Origin: Solanum dulcamara
Taxonomy: Eukaryota; Streptophyta; Magnoliopsida; Solanales; Solanaceae
Assembly: GCF_947179165.1 (NCBI RefSeq)
Contig: NC_077242.1
Coordinates: 806,001 to 870,000, forward strand
Direction of reading: 5' to 3'
DNA: 64,000 bases
Position numbers and translations under genes: made by a program. Positions 27,092-37,900 of the stretch are shown piece after piece. Position 1 is the first letter of the stretch. Every line of letters starts with the position of its first letter. The notes beneath the pieces were generated by a model. It was not told where the DNA came from, searched no databases, and saw nothing but the letters and a program-made list of their open reading frames with translations.

Positions 27092-27352
27092 TTCTTTCTG
27101 TTTCATATTAGTTGATCATTTTTCATTTTGAACGGGGCTTAAGAAATCATAAATAAAAAAATAATTTTACTAATTCATCCCTTAAAAAACATCTTGGGAA
27201 TTTTACAATCAAATGTGAACACTTTAAAAAAGAATTAATTGCAAAGGTAATATAGTAAAAATATAATTAATGATTTATGGATTTAGTAAGGTGGACAACT
27301 AATATGTGACAACTATTTTTAACATAATGATCAACTAATATCAGACGGAGAG
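27092..27352. mobile_element. Stowaway-like MITE, 261 bp
   Basis: Ends TTCTTTCTGTTTCATATTAG and CTAATATCAGACGGAGAG are inverted relative to each other over about 25 bp, including GTTGATCAT/ATGATCAAC. The interior is AT-rich and non-coding. Confidence 0.7.
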
Positions 27353-27432
27353 ATTATTTTTTTGGCTCAATTAATGTGATACAGATGTAACTTCAGAGGT
27401 TATTCAAATTTTAACGGACCCAATATCAATTA

Positions 27433-27741
27433 CTGCATCCGTCCATTTTTAGTTGTCATAATAAGGTTTTGCACAACCTTCAAGAAAACATTAATTAGGA
27501 GCATTATTTGACTAATATACCCCTTATCAATGGCTAGGCCTGAGGATCCACATTTCAATATTATCCTGAGAATCAGAGATTTTTTAAATTTTTATTTATT
27601 TACGTGCCTCTTACTTCTAAATAATTAATGCTAATGGCAGAGTTGGAAAAAGATAATTAATTCTCTCTTGATTGTTTAAATTGACAATTATTTTGGATAA
27701 ATATTTTTAGTATACATGACAACTAATATGAAATGGAGGAA
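27433..27741. mobile_element. Stowaway-like MITE, 309 bp
   Basis: The left end GCATCCGTCCATTTTTAGTT and right end ACTAATATGAAATGGAGGAA form an imperfect inverted repeat with the GTTGTCAT/ATGACAAC core seen in the other Stowaway-like copies. It lies 80 bp from the previous MITE. Confidence 0.65.
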
Positions 27742-28564
27742 TTACTCATTTTGCCTCAATTTATATTTTAAATTGTTGATTATTATGATTTATAGTACTT
27801 TTAACGTAATTTGCACATAATATATATTACCCCTCTTTTCTTATTCAATTTATGTGGCAGAAATAAACTTTTGAGAGTTGAACAAATTCTTGATATGTTC
27901 TTTAAATATTTGCAATAGTTTCTTACTGTACTTTATAATATTCTTTTCATAAGTTTTAAATATATAACAGATTAAAAAGAAAAGTAATAACATTGAAAAA
28001 AATGTTGTTATGATGATATAATACTTATCTTGCCTTTTTTAATATTAAAAATTATAATAAAGATGAATGTAATTTATTTCATCAATCATAAATACATTTA
28101 ATTAATTTGATCACAAAATTGTAATTTGTAATGTTACCTAGTTATAATTCTTTTTAAAGCTATCATCCTTATATTTATCATAAAATTGATTGGTTGTAAC
28201 TTTATAAAATTAAAATTTCAAATTGGAAGAAATATTTTCAAAACAGTTAATCTTTGCCATTGTAACTCTATTTATTTATTACTAATAGCTACTGAGTGTT
28301 TCGTTTGTGTACAACATAGCTAGGGTTCATCATCTCCAGACTCCAGTTGGAAATTGCTATTTGCTACTGCTGCTGTTTTCTCCCCATTTTCCCTGATCCA
28401 GATGGCCATACATAGGTACTATTTCTCCCTCTCTCTCTCTTTTTTTTTCATGCAATATAGTTTTCGAAATTTTGAAGAAGAAACAAAGAGTAAAGATACG
28501 ATGAAACGACAAATTAGGGCTATATTGCTCATCTTTTTTCTTTTTTTCTTCTAGGGATAAAGAT

Positions 28565-31507
28565 ATGATGAAACAACAAATTAGGGCTTGGAATGTGGGG
28601 AATAATATGATATTTGGATTTTTTATTGCCTGCATCGTTGGAATTCTTATCAAATTTAAGTATAAGCTTGAATTCAAACCTGAATCTACAGAAAGGTTCG
28701 TCATACGACCCTTACCATGGCCGTCTTCTCATCCACCTCGAAACTGTTACTGGGCTACGTTGCAAGGAAGAAGGTCAGTCCTGGAAGATCGAGTAACATG
28801 TGAAACTAATCTTAAGGTTCCTCTGTTTGGTAATGTTTAATACTCCAGTATATTTTTGTTTGCACTTCTTTCTGATTATGCATACATATATACACATTAA
28901 GATATTCTTAATTATGTAGGGCGCCATGACGTGAGGATGGGGGCGGTGGCAGTATTTGATGGTCATTATGGAATTTCTGCTAGTGAGATAGCCTCAAAGT
29001 TCTTGTTGCAGAGGTTTATGCTTCACCTCAATAACAGTATTGAACAATCTTCTGACTTGAAGGAAATACTAAAATCTTCTTTACTAGCAACCATTAATGA
29101 GACTGATACAGAATTCTCCAAGGCAAGGACAAAACTTGTGATAACTTTTCTTTCTTTTCAATTTCAATTTTCTTACTTTTTAATGACTTGATTGTTCACA
29201 TTCTTTAGCTTGCTTCCAAACGACATCTCAAGGCGGGATCTACTGCAGTTGTTGCCCTCATATATAACAATCATGTTTTAGTTGCAAATGTTGGTGATTC
29301 AAAGGCTTTTCTTTGCTCTCAGAAAATAATATCTCACGAAGACGGTGAGGGTGATAGTTTTTTCTCTTCTGCTGTTATGCCCTTTTATTATTTTGAGTTT
29401 GGTACTTCCTCCATTTGCCTTTTCATAGTGATGTTTTAGTTACAAATGTTGGTGATTCAAAGGCTTTTCTTTGCTCTCAGAAAATAATATCTCATGAAGA
29501 AGGTGACGGTGATAGTTTCTTCTCTTCTGCTGTTATGCCCTTCTATTATTATGAGTTTGATACTTCCTCCGTTTGCCTTTTCATAATGATGTTTGTAATT
29601 TTTTTGAACAGAATCTTTAAGTTTCCCTTGAAAGATAGTAACACCCCAATTAGGAATATATGGAGAAGGAACGCATCAAAGCAAGTCATGGGTTCAAATC
29701 CCGCCACAGAGAAAAACTTGGTAGTTAAGTGGAGAAGGATAAAGGGGCCGACCCATTTTTCACCTAGTTTCGAACCTTCAATCATTGGCCTTTGAGGATT
29801 TCTCAGTTAAAACGAAAGTTTTAGATCACTGTTTTATGCTTCCAACTAGTAACTTATTGACTAATAGGGACCCAAAAATGAAAGAGAGAATAAAGCAGAA
29901 AGATTGATGTTAATAACCTGTAAATAGGGAAAAAACAAGGAGATAATACAAGATTGAAGCAAACTTGGCTGAATTTTTTTAATTGTTGATTGCCTTTGCC
30001 CTGTGGTCTCTGGCTGCGCCTTGTAAGCTCTATATTTCAGGTCTTCTGATTCCTTATTATGCTAAAATAGTTTAGGGACATCTAGTTGTACTTCCATGCT
30101 TTTTACCGGCGGTAGTAGTACTCCTGTCATCCCCGGGGATCAGATGATACTGTACATTATAGTTTCTCAAATATCCTACTCCCAAGAGTTCATGTTTTTA
30201 AAATAATTTAAGTATTGCGGGTTACAACTACTGCCGCTGAAATTGCAGATGTTAATATAGTGTTCTGATTTGTGTTCTGAGACATTACTGTGTAGGTGCT
30301 GCTTCTTTGGCTGGTCTTCGCGCCAAGGAGTTGACTAGAGATCATAATGCATATAGGTTAGACGAGAAGGCTAGGGTTGAAGCTTCTGGAGGTGTATTTA
30401 CAATCATCCATAATTATGTTCCTCTCCTCATGGGCCACTTTCCCATGACACGAGCTATTGGTGATTTTCCTTTGAAAAGGTACAACTTCTATAAGGCGGT
30501 TAATCTTTTCAATGTATTGCAGTTCCTGTTTCATGATTACATTAGTGTGTGTATTTGATGCATATAACACATGAATATCATATGCCAACCTATACTATAT
30601 TGAAGTTATATTGTTTTAATATTGACTAGTAACACAAAATAAGAATATTTGTGTATAGGGAGGGGTGAAAGGTGTGGCTTGTGAGCTGCTTGCTTTTGCT
30701 GACTTGCAAGCCTTTTTTATGAGTAAATTTTACTAATATTAGAAACACCAGGATGGTGCAAATTTTCTTATGTAAGGCATGCATTATATACTGCTAGATA
30801 GGAGGGTGTGGAGGACACACATTGGGGTAGAAGGCTAGCACATAGTGGCATTTCGCCCCCCTTAGCCGTAGGCGTATTAATGCACTATGATTCCTTGTAC
30901 TTTGATTTATGGTATTTATGTTACTATCTAATAATACCTACTGCTTTTTGAGCTATGATTATTTCGTTATCTATTTATCTACTTTTAATACTCTTGTCTG
31001 ACCTTTTTTTATGCTTCTAATGAGCCGAGGGTCTTTCGGAAACAACCGTCCTACATTGGTAGGAGTCAGGTCTGCGTACACTTTACCCTCCCCTGCATAG
31101 TTTTTTTTTCTTTTTATAAGGTTACAAGCTCATCTCTTAGTTGAGAGTATCAGTAGTTTGATTGTTGATTGCAATAGTAGTGATATAGATGCTGATTTTT
31201 AAATTTTGTGGACAACTCAGTGATGGATTTGTTATGCTATTTTTTCAGATATGGCATCATAGCTGATCCAGAGGTGACTGATTGGCTATCTTTAACTTTA
31301 AAAGATGAGTTTTTGGTGGTGGCATCTGATGGAATATTTGAAAGCTTAACTCCCCAGGCAGTCTGTGATTTTCTAAATGAAGTAGAGGACTATTCAGATC
31401 CATCATCAGTGGCTCACCAACTCATTCAGAAAGCATATTTAGAAGGCAGCAACGATGATTTATCAGTCGTTTTTGTTCCATTTGGATCAAAAGTTGGTAT
31501 TTACTGA
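28565..31507 (+). CDS. Membrane-anchored PP2C phosphatase, 5 exons, 348 aa
   Basis: Exons: 28565-28829, 28920-29122, 29209-29344, 30296-30479, 31249-31507; 348 residues. Intron 2 has a GC-AG boundary (AAG|GCAAGG); the rest are GT-AG. Residues about 15-31 (MIFGFFIACIVGILIKF) form a membrane span. PP2C motifs follow in order: GRRSVLEDRV, VFDGHYG, AGSTAVVA, VLVANVGDSKAFL, KELTRDH, MTRAIGDFPLKRYG, VVASDGIFESL and GSNDDLSVVFVPF. The metal-binding acidic residues (ED, DG, SDG, final D) appear present, so it should be an active Mn/Mg-dependent Ser/Thr phosphatase. It is closest in style to the plant PP2C51-type clade, but the loop between GDSKAFL and KELTRDH is very short, as if coding sequence had been lost where the tandem duplication now lies. 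A kinase gene follows 6.4 kb downstream on the same strand. Confidence 0.88.
29275..29592 (+). repeat. Tandem duplication of PP2C exon 3 end plus intron start, 2 x 158 bp
   Basis: Unit 1 (29275-29432) contains the last 70 bp of exon 3, the donor site and about 88 bp of intron. Unit 2 (29433-29590) repeats all of this with about ten substitutions, keeping GTTGGTGATTCAAAGGCTTT intact and a possible donor (GAAG|GTGACG). Unit 2 has no acceptor of its own, so it is read as intron. Confidence 0.9.
30780..31105 (+). mobile_element. Truncated LINE 3' end in PP2C intron 4
   Basis: The sequence starts GGAGGGTGTGGAGGACACAC and AGAAGGCTAGCA (the decayed end of a LINE reverse-transcriptase ORF and its 3' UTR). 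It runs into GAGCCGAGGGTCTTTCGGAA, ACAACC, GGTCTGCGTACAC and TTACCCTCCCC. The same order is found at 60690-61403 and 5629-5982. No TTG run is preserved at the end. Confidence 0.6.
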
Positions 31508-31887
31508 AAGATCAAGATGAGAATTCTCATCTTGTTGAATAGTCGCGATTTGGTGACGGGATCGGAATACAAGGCCTAGTATACAGCGATGTGTGATTTG
31601 ATCGGAATTTTTTTTGCTTTACGTCTCAGCTCACTCATCAAATGGGTGTGATGGTAAGGATTAAGGAACATTAGAGTCTGGACATTTTGGATGGAAATCG
31701 AGCACAAGTAACAGTGTCCATAGATTCAGTTTAGCAACTAAAGGAGTTGTTTGGTTTGGATAAAGTTATTATTGCTTGTTTGAATTATGTTGAAATTAGT
31801 GTCATATTCAAAATTATATTCATTGAATAATTTCTAAGAATAAGTTGTTTGTTTATATTTTCTTTGCAACCTTTAGTTATTCATTCT

Positions 31888-32130
31888 TGAAAATAAAATT
31901 TTTATCTTATTTAACTTAAATATTTTTGTGTATGCATTTTCATGATTGTGCCATGCGTTTTTAAAATTAAACTTTGATCTTATTTAATTTAAAAATAAAA
32001 CTTTCATTTTATTTAGCTTTAAATAAAATTTTCATCTTATTTAACTTAAAAATAAAACTTTCATCTTAGTTAGCTAAAAATAAAATTTCTATCTTATTTA
32101 GCTTAAAAATGAAACTTTCATTTTAAGTCT
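31888..32130 (+). repeat. AT-rich minisatellite, about 29-37-bp unit
   Basis: About seven imperfect copies of AAAATAAAACTTTCATCTTATTTAGCTTA-like units follow one another just downstream of the PP2C gene. The length varies because some units carry an insert. Confidence 0.75.
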
Positions 32131-33199
32131 ATTAAAGTAAAAGAAATTTTATTATTAAAATTATTTACATTTTAACGTTATCTATATTTTAATTGATATA
32201 TAAAATATAATTTTTAAGTGAGTAATAAATTATTTAATTAAAAATATGTAATTTAGTAGTGGGGTGAACATTTTAAGAGAAATCAAAATATAAATAAACA
32301 TAAGAATTAGACAAATAAATTAAACTTATAATATATTCATAAATATAAATTGTACTTATAAAATGTAATTTTTAATAGAAAAATATATTATCATAAATAC
32401 AACGATTAATTAAGATTGTAAATGTTATTACAAATGCTATTAAAAATTATATTAGACATATTTGACAAGTTAAAATGAACTGAGGAGTGTCATTTTTCTC
32501 CTCTTTTTTTTTTTTGATTTTTCTTTCATCATTCTTTGCTTTCAACATATTATAAAATCATGAAATTATCTATTAAATGAAAAATTAAAAACAACCCATT
32601 TGTATTCTGTTAGAAAGCTAAAAAGTCATCAGCCACACTCGTGTTTGTTGTCAAAATTAATTCTTTTCGAATTTAATGTCATATAATATACATGGATGAT
32701 TATGGTATCCATTGAAATGTGGATAAATGTGATTCATTTCATTAAATTCAATTTCTCTCAATATATATAAAAGATATAAGAATCCGTGTCAATGTGGTGG
32801 AGAAATTTTACTTTGTGAATTGCATTATTAAAATAGGCAATATTAAAAGTCTATATTATTACTAATTAGAATACCTAATTAGAGGACAATATAAGCTAGA
32901 GTTTAAGTAACAGCTATGCAAGGTGTAAATCACCACGTTGACATGCCTTCCTTTTTCTAATATGGAGATTTCTTTTTGCTTTTAATGTTGCCTTTTATAT
33001 AATTTATTTTAAAATAAACTTGTGGGACTCATACCTTATCTTAATCCTCATTGTCAAAGTCTAATTAGCATACCTCACTTGTGAATACTATTAAATTTTT
33101 CTAAAATCTTATATAATCTTATCAAATAAATAAATCATAATTCATAAATAAAATATCAAAATATTTTAAGACGTTGCATTGATAAATCGCATATCTTTA

Positions 33200-34108
33200 A
33201 TTTATTTTTTTGGCTCAAGAATATCCCTAACCTATTGAAAATGACTTAAAACTACCCTTCCTCCATCTTTTAGTCTAAAAATACCCCCAACCTTTACTAT
33301 TGGTTCAAGAATACCACTCCTTCCACCTTTTATTCTAAAAATACCATCAACCTTTGTTATCTCTTTATATTTGTATATCTAATATTTATGATTTTAATAT
33401 CGTTTAAACTTTTACCATATAAAAAACTGTAATTTAATTATTTGAACTAAATCAATTTTTTTTAAATAGTAAATTTTTACCCGACTAAAAGATTAAAATC
33501 GATTAGAGAACTTCTACTTAAAATTTGAATCAGTAAATAGTTACATATTTCGTTTTAGTGTTGAGGATAAATCGTTAAGTCTATGAAATATCGATTAGAA
33601 TGTGTAATCGCCAATATAATTTTTACTCGACTGAAAAAAATAGTAAATAGACATCTTATTAGAAAATCTTCTATTTATAATTTGAATCAACAAAAAATTA
33701 TTTTCTTTAGTGTTGAGGATAAATCGTTAAGTCTATAAATATATTAACTAGCCAAAATTTATCCTTTTTCCTTTAATCTATGTTACGAAAAAGTTTGATA
33801 ACATAAAAAAAAAATTATTTTAAATATAGTTAGACTTGAATATTTTAAATATTTTGAGATGAGCTAATATTAAGAATTTGAATAAATAAAAAATTATCTT
33901 TTAGAACAAGTAAACAATTAATTAATTAGTAAAAAAATTCAATTAAATTAAATTTGGGTTGATGGTATTTCTAGACTAAAAGATGGAAGAAGGGGTGTTC
34001 TTGAACCAAAAATAAAGGTTGAGGGTATTTTTAGACCAAAAGGTGGATGAAGGGTATTTTTGAGTCATTTTGAATAGGTTATGGTATTCTTGAGCCAAAA
34101 AAATAAGT
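33200..34108. mobile_element. Foldback/MULE-like element with 153-bp inverted arms
   Basis: The left arm (33200-33352) and right arm (33956-34108) are reverse complements over about 153 bp with roughly 90% identity. Each arm contains two related sub-blocks of the form TTGGCTCAAGAATA...TTTTAGTCTAAAAATACC. The 603-bp interior has no ORF. The right side extends with one more sub-block to about 34175 that has no partner on the left. Long, internally repetitive arms without coding sequence fit a foldback or Mutator-like non-autonomous element. Confidence 0.8.
33433..33740 (+). repeat. Direct repeat, about 151-bp period, inside the inverted-repeat element
   Basis: GTGTTGAGGATAAATCGTTA occurs at about 33560 and again at about 33711, and the preceding TTTTTACYCGACT blocks repeat with the same offset. 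The copies are diverged. Confidence 0.6.
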
Positions 34109-34349
34109 TGAGAGTATTTTTAGACCAAAAGATAGAAGAAGAATATTTACGAGTCTTTTTCCATAGATGAGAGGTATTTATGAGCCTTTTCCTTTCTTTA
34201 AATAAAATTTATATATTTAAAAATTTATAAATTAATACTCCGTGTCTCAATTTTTTTTATAAATTATTAATTAAATAAAATTTATATATTTAAAATCAAT
34301 AATGAATAATTTAAAAAAATATATATATTAAAATTCTAATAAAAAAATG

Positions 34350-34463
34350 ATTTTTTTACCCCCATTTTGAAGGATTTATAGTGTTTCCATATTTCTCATT
34401 CAATGTGACTCGAACCCAGGACCTACCGGTCATGGGTGGAGGTGCTTAACCAATTGAATCTCT
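34350..34463 (-). mobile_element. tRNA-derived SINE fragment, minus strand
   Basis: Reading the minus strand there is an A-box-like TTGGTTAAGCACC and a B-box-like GGGTTCGAGTCAC with CCCATGACCGGTAGGTC between them. A short 3' part follows. The spacing fits a RNA polymerase III promoter of a tRNA-derived SINE rather than a tRNA gene, because no cloverleaf can be closed. Confidence 0.55.
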
Positions 34464-36889
34464 AAATTTTATATTAGCCACATAAACACAATCATTTTAT
34501 TATGTCTACTGTGTGCTTCTCACATTTTATGCTCTAATAATTAACTCATGTGAATGATGAACGTTCTTTCAATTTCTCCGCCAGCATCAGTAATTTATAT
34601 AACGTCATTTAACTTGACATAAAAAGTTAGCAAAATTTTAAAGATTTTTTACGATCTAAAACCTCATTTCATTGAAATTTTTGATCGATTTATTTTCAAT
34701 TATAAAAATATAACTTCTTATTAAGTTGGACTAAAAAAATTGTACCACGAAAAAATACTGGACAGCCAGAAAAATAATTCATCGAACGAAGGTTAATAAA
34801 ACCCCTCTCACTCATTGAAGTTTGATTTTCGTTAGAATTAAAGGGAGAAGCTAAGTTTGGTTTCTACGACATAAAGTTAAACCACAATATTTTAATATTT
34901 AATGCATTCATGTAAACCACAATATTTTAATACTAATAAGAAAAAAAACTAAAACAAAGAGTTAACACCTCTCACAAGTCTTCCCCTTGTTTCTTGAACT
35001 TGATAAGTTGAAACTTTTCAGGGCACTATACTACTAAGCTGCAGGCACCTTTTTTTAGAGAACAAATGAATTACTACTAACATTTCATTTTTGAGGCCAA
35101 AACTTTTCTTTTAAAAACACATTATGATCTTATATGTAATTGCATTTTAAGTTGTATATTTTGTTTATAAACATGAAAATTTTACAAGTTGTATAATTAA
35201 ACAATTAAAAAAAATCTTATGCAATCTTACTAAATGAGCAAATTATAGTTCATAAATAAGATATTGAAATGTTTTTAAGTGCCACATTAATAAGAATCAC
35301 ATGTATCCATGTTTTTTATAAATAAATGTTTACGATTATAAAATTTTAATATACGTAATTTTATAAAGACAATCCAATAATCAAAATATTTTCACATGAT
35401 ACAAATAACTTTTGAATCGCATATGCAAATATTAATTTGAAATAATGACTTTATATTTTCACATGATACAAATAACTTAAGCAAGTGATTATAAAATTTC
35501 TTTTGTACAATAGTATAAGAAATTAATCTAATACTATATCAACTGGTGGTGGTTATGGGTGTTGCCGCCTAATATTGGCTCTATGCATTTTTATTTAATT
35601 GATTAAATTTCGTGAATTCCAAGTAGAGTGAAATAATTATTTACAAATGTCAAAAGTATTTTTTTAAAATTATTTTGGTTCTATTTTGTCATTTCATTTA
35701 GCAAAACACCAAAATATATTACTATATATATTACATATAATTTTAAGTATTAATCAAATCTTTTATTAATTTAAAATTGGTTTATTTGTTTTTAAAAAGC
35801 ACAAGTGTTTCAATTGAGTATATTTTCATTTTGTAATATTAAATTCACTTGCGATTTAATTATGACCATTACTCCATTATTATAAATAATTACTTGTGAA
35901 ATCAAAAAGGTTAATTAGTGAATTGATTAAATGAAACTACTGAATATTAATACAAATTATCTTAATTTCATAAATAATGATTCAGTTTGATTACCTATAA
36001 ACAATTGGTTACAATTGCAATGAAAGTCGGTTATATTTGAAATAATTTTGGCCACGATTTAAAGAGGATTATATTAATTTGCAAATTCTATTTTGGTTGT
36101 TTTACTCTTATAGATCATCATTTTAACTTAGCCCTTTTTGGGGGTCAACTTAAAAAATGGCCCTAAGATAGGTTGGTCTTCATATTTTATCTCCATAAGA
36201 AAAGCCTTTTAAAATGATTTTTGTAAAAGACGGACGATCTTGATTTTTTTGGTCTCGTTTAACAATTATTTTTTTTAAAAAAATAGTCTTTACTTCTGAA
36301 AATTCAACTTTTGCCCATAAGAAAAATGTTCAGGATATTTTAAAACAATGAACCTGGATCAGCTGATCATAAGTTCTGTCTTATTGGCAAAATTTAAAAC
36401 TTAAGTATATTACCCATCATGCATAAGTTCTAACTTTTTCCCATAAGATAGGTGTTCATGACATTTTATTGGATTGAATCATTTTAAATTTTTACTCTAA
36501 AATAATATATATTATATTATATTATATTATATTTATATAGTAGTAAATCATCTCATATTTTTTCTCACAAATCTAATATGAAGAGGCCCATTGGGATGTC
36601 CATAATTAACGTTTTTTTCTTTATCGATGTTGATTTTTTACTCAATGTAGTTATAAATTTTACACAAAATCAGCGACATTAAAAGTAATAAAGCTACAAC
36701 TTAAGTATATAAATTTAAAACAAAAGAAAATAGCTATAGTAGATCCATAATTTTGAAAAAATTATACATTAATTAAATTAAAATAGAACAAAACAAACGT
36801 TTATTTTAAAATTTTTCAAAAATGCGTTGCTGTCAACGGAGACTTTTCTCAGTGCCTATTTCAGCCTCAAAACTCCCTCTTATGTAATA

Positions 36890-37125
36890 CTTCCTCCGTC
36901 TCATGTTATGTGACACCAATTGACTTGGCTCGGTATGTAAGAAAAAAAGAAAGACTTTTGAAACTTTTGTCTCAAACAATTCTTAAATATTTGTGTGGTT
37001 ATAAACCATTTCATTAAGGATAAATGGAAATTTTAAAATTAAATTGTTTCTAATTATAGTAAGGTAATATTTTTTTGAGACGGACTAAAAAGGAAAATGT
37101 GCTACATAAAATGAGAAGGACGGAG
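36890..37125. mobile_element. Stowaway-like MITE, 236 bp
   Basis: Ends CTTCCTCCGTCTCATGTTAT and CATAAAATGAGAAGGACGGAG are an imperfect inverted repeat including the GTGAC/GTGCTAC region. TA lies on both sides as expected for Stowaway targets. Confidence 0.75.
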
Positions 37126-37643
37126 TAAGAGAATATTAAGAGTTTTCAATTTAAATAAATAGTATTCTCAATTATACATTTATTTTACATTTTTATCTTA
37201 TAAAAGATATTTACTAATTTGAATATCAAATGAATTATTTTGATGAGTTTTTGTGAGTCTGTGCTATATTTTAGATTTTCATTGTTAAGATATTTAGTTT
37301 TTCTGTTGCCTTTTGTTTTGTATAGTATATTATATATCATCCCAATTATTTATGTTTTATTATTAAGTTACTTCTATCTCTCAAAATTTTTAAATGACAA
37401 TAAAAGAGAAATATAGTGAAAAGATGTGAAAAAAAACAGTTAGCACCATCTTCTTAGATCTTATGTGCACATTATGGGGTATTTAGAAAATTAGACTCAA
37501 AAATTTCAGAACAAGCGGGTAAAATGTTAAAGCTAGCACGCAATGTAAATGTAACTAATTCAAGTAGTTAGTTAGTACTTACAGATGTAGTTTGTTAGGA
37601 AAGTGGTAACTGATTGTGCAGGTGAGTTGGTTAGCAATTTTGT

Positions 37644-37680
37644 TATATAAACAGAATTGAACCAAAACTAAAATAGAAAT
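37644..37680 (+). promoter_or_regulatory. TATA box and predicted start site of the kinase gene
   Basis: TATATAA at 37644-37650 lies 30-36 bp before 37680, the expected distance for a transcription start. The TATA and downstream bases (ATATAAACAGAATTGAACC) recur at 45404-45437, so this core promoter may come from a dispersed element such as an LTR. Upstream sequence with repeated AGTTAGTTAG would fit a Copia-type LTR. Confidence 0.5.
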
Positions 37681-37823
37681 TTCCATCTTTTATTCTCTTC
37701 TTGGGGCATGGAGGAAGGTCATTTCCCAGTTACTCTCCTTATACTTATCTGCCGCAGGCTCTCTTTCACTTTCACAATCAAGAATGTCTGCTTGCACTTG
37801 CAATATTGAATTCAACTTTTTAG
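37680..37823 (+). repeat. Kinase leader segment duplicated in a fimbrin intron (copy A)
   Basis: 144 bp without indels and with 2 mismatches to 56656-56799. It contains TTGGGGCATGGAGGAAGGTC and ends CTTTTTAG. It appears to be the first, untranslated exon of the kinase gene: the predicted start is at 37680, a possible donor (TTTA|GTGATA) lies at 37823 and an acceptor (TTATTGTAG) ends at 37894, just before the ATG at 37901. Confidence 0.85.
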
Positions 37824-37900
37824 TGATAAAATGATAGATTTAACTACAAATTTGTTAACCTTTTTTTTGTCTCTAATAATTGAATTTATTGTAGTGTAAC

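Larger units (their letters stand above)
24779..28564. other. Intergenic region with MITEs, no firm gene
   Basis: Apart from the doubtful ORF at 26253-26477 and the MITEs at 27092-27352 and 27433-27741, this region is AT-rich and non-coding. Another sequence resembling one end of a Stowaway-like MITE starts near 27830 (CCCCTCTTTTCTTATTC). The end of the stretch is the PP2C leader, which contains two copies of a 28-bp sequence (28490-28520 and 28558-28588, ATGAAACRACAAATTAGGGC). Confidence 0.45.
31508..37643. other. 6.1-kb repeat-rich intergenic region
   Basis: No gene is supported. It holds the repeats listed separately (31888-32130, 33200-34108, 33433-33740, 34350-34463, 36890-37125). There is also a 27-bp direct repeat (ATATTTTCACATGATACAAA...) at 35387 and 35457, and an ATATT microsatellite near 36508-36532. 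Confidence 0.5.

Noticed and set aside
29415..29795. 126-codon ORF in the PP2C intron
   Set aside because: It consists of the duplicated exon piece run on into intron and repeat sequence; it starts at no conserved position.
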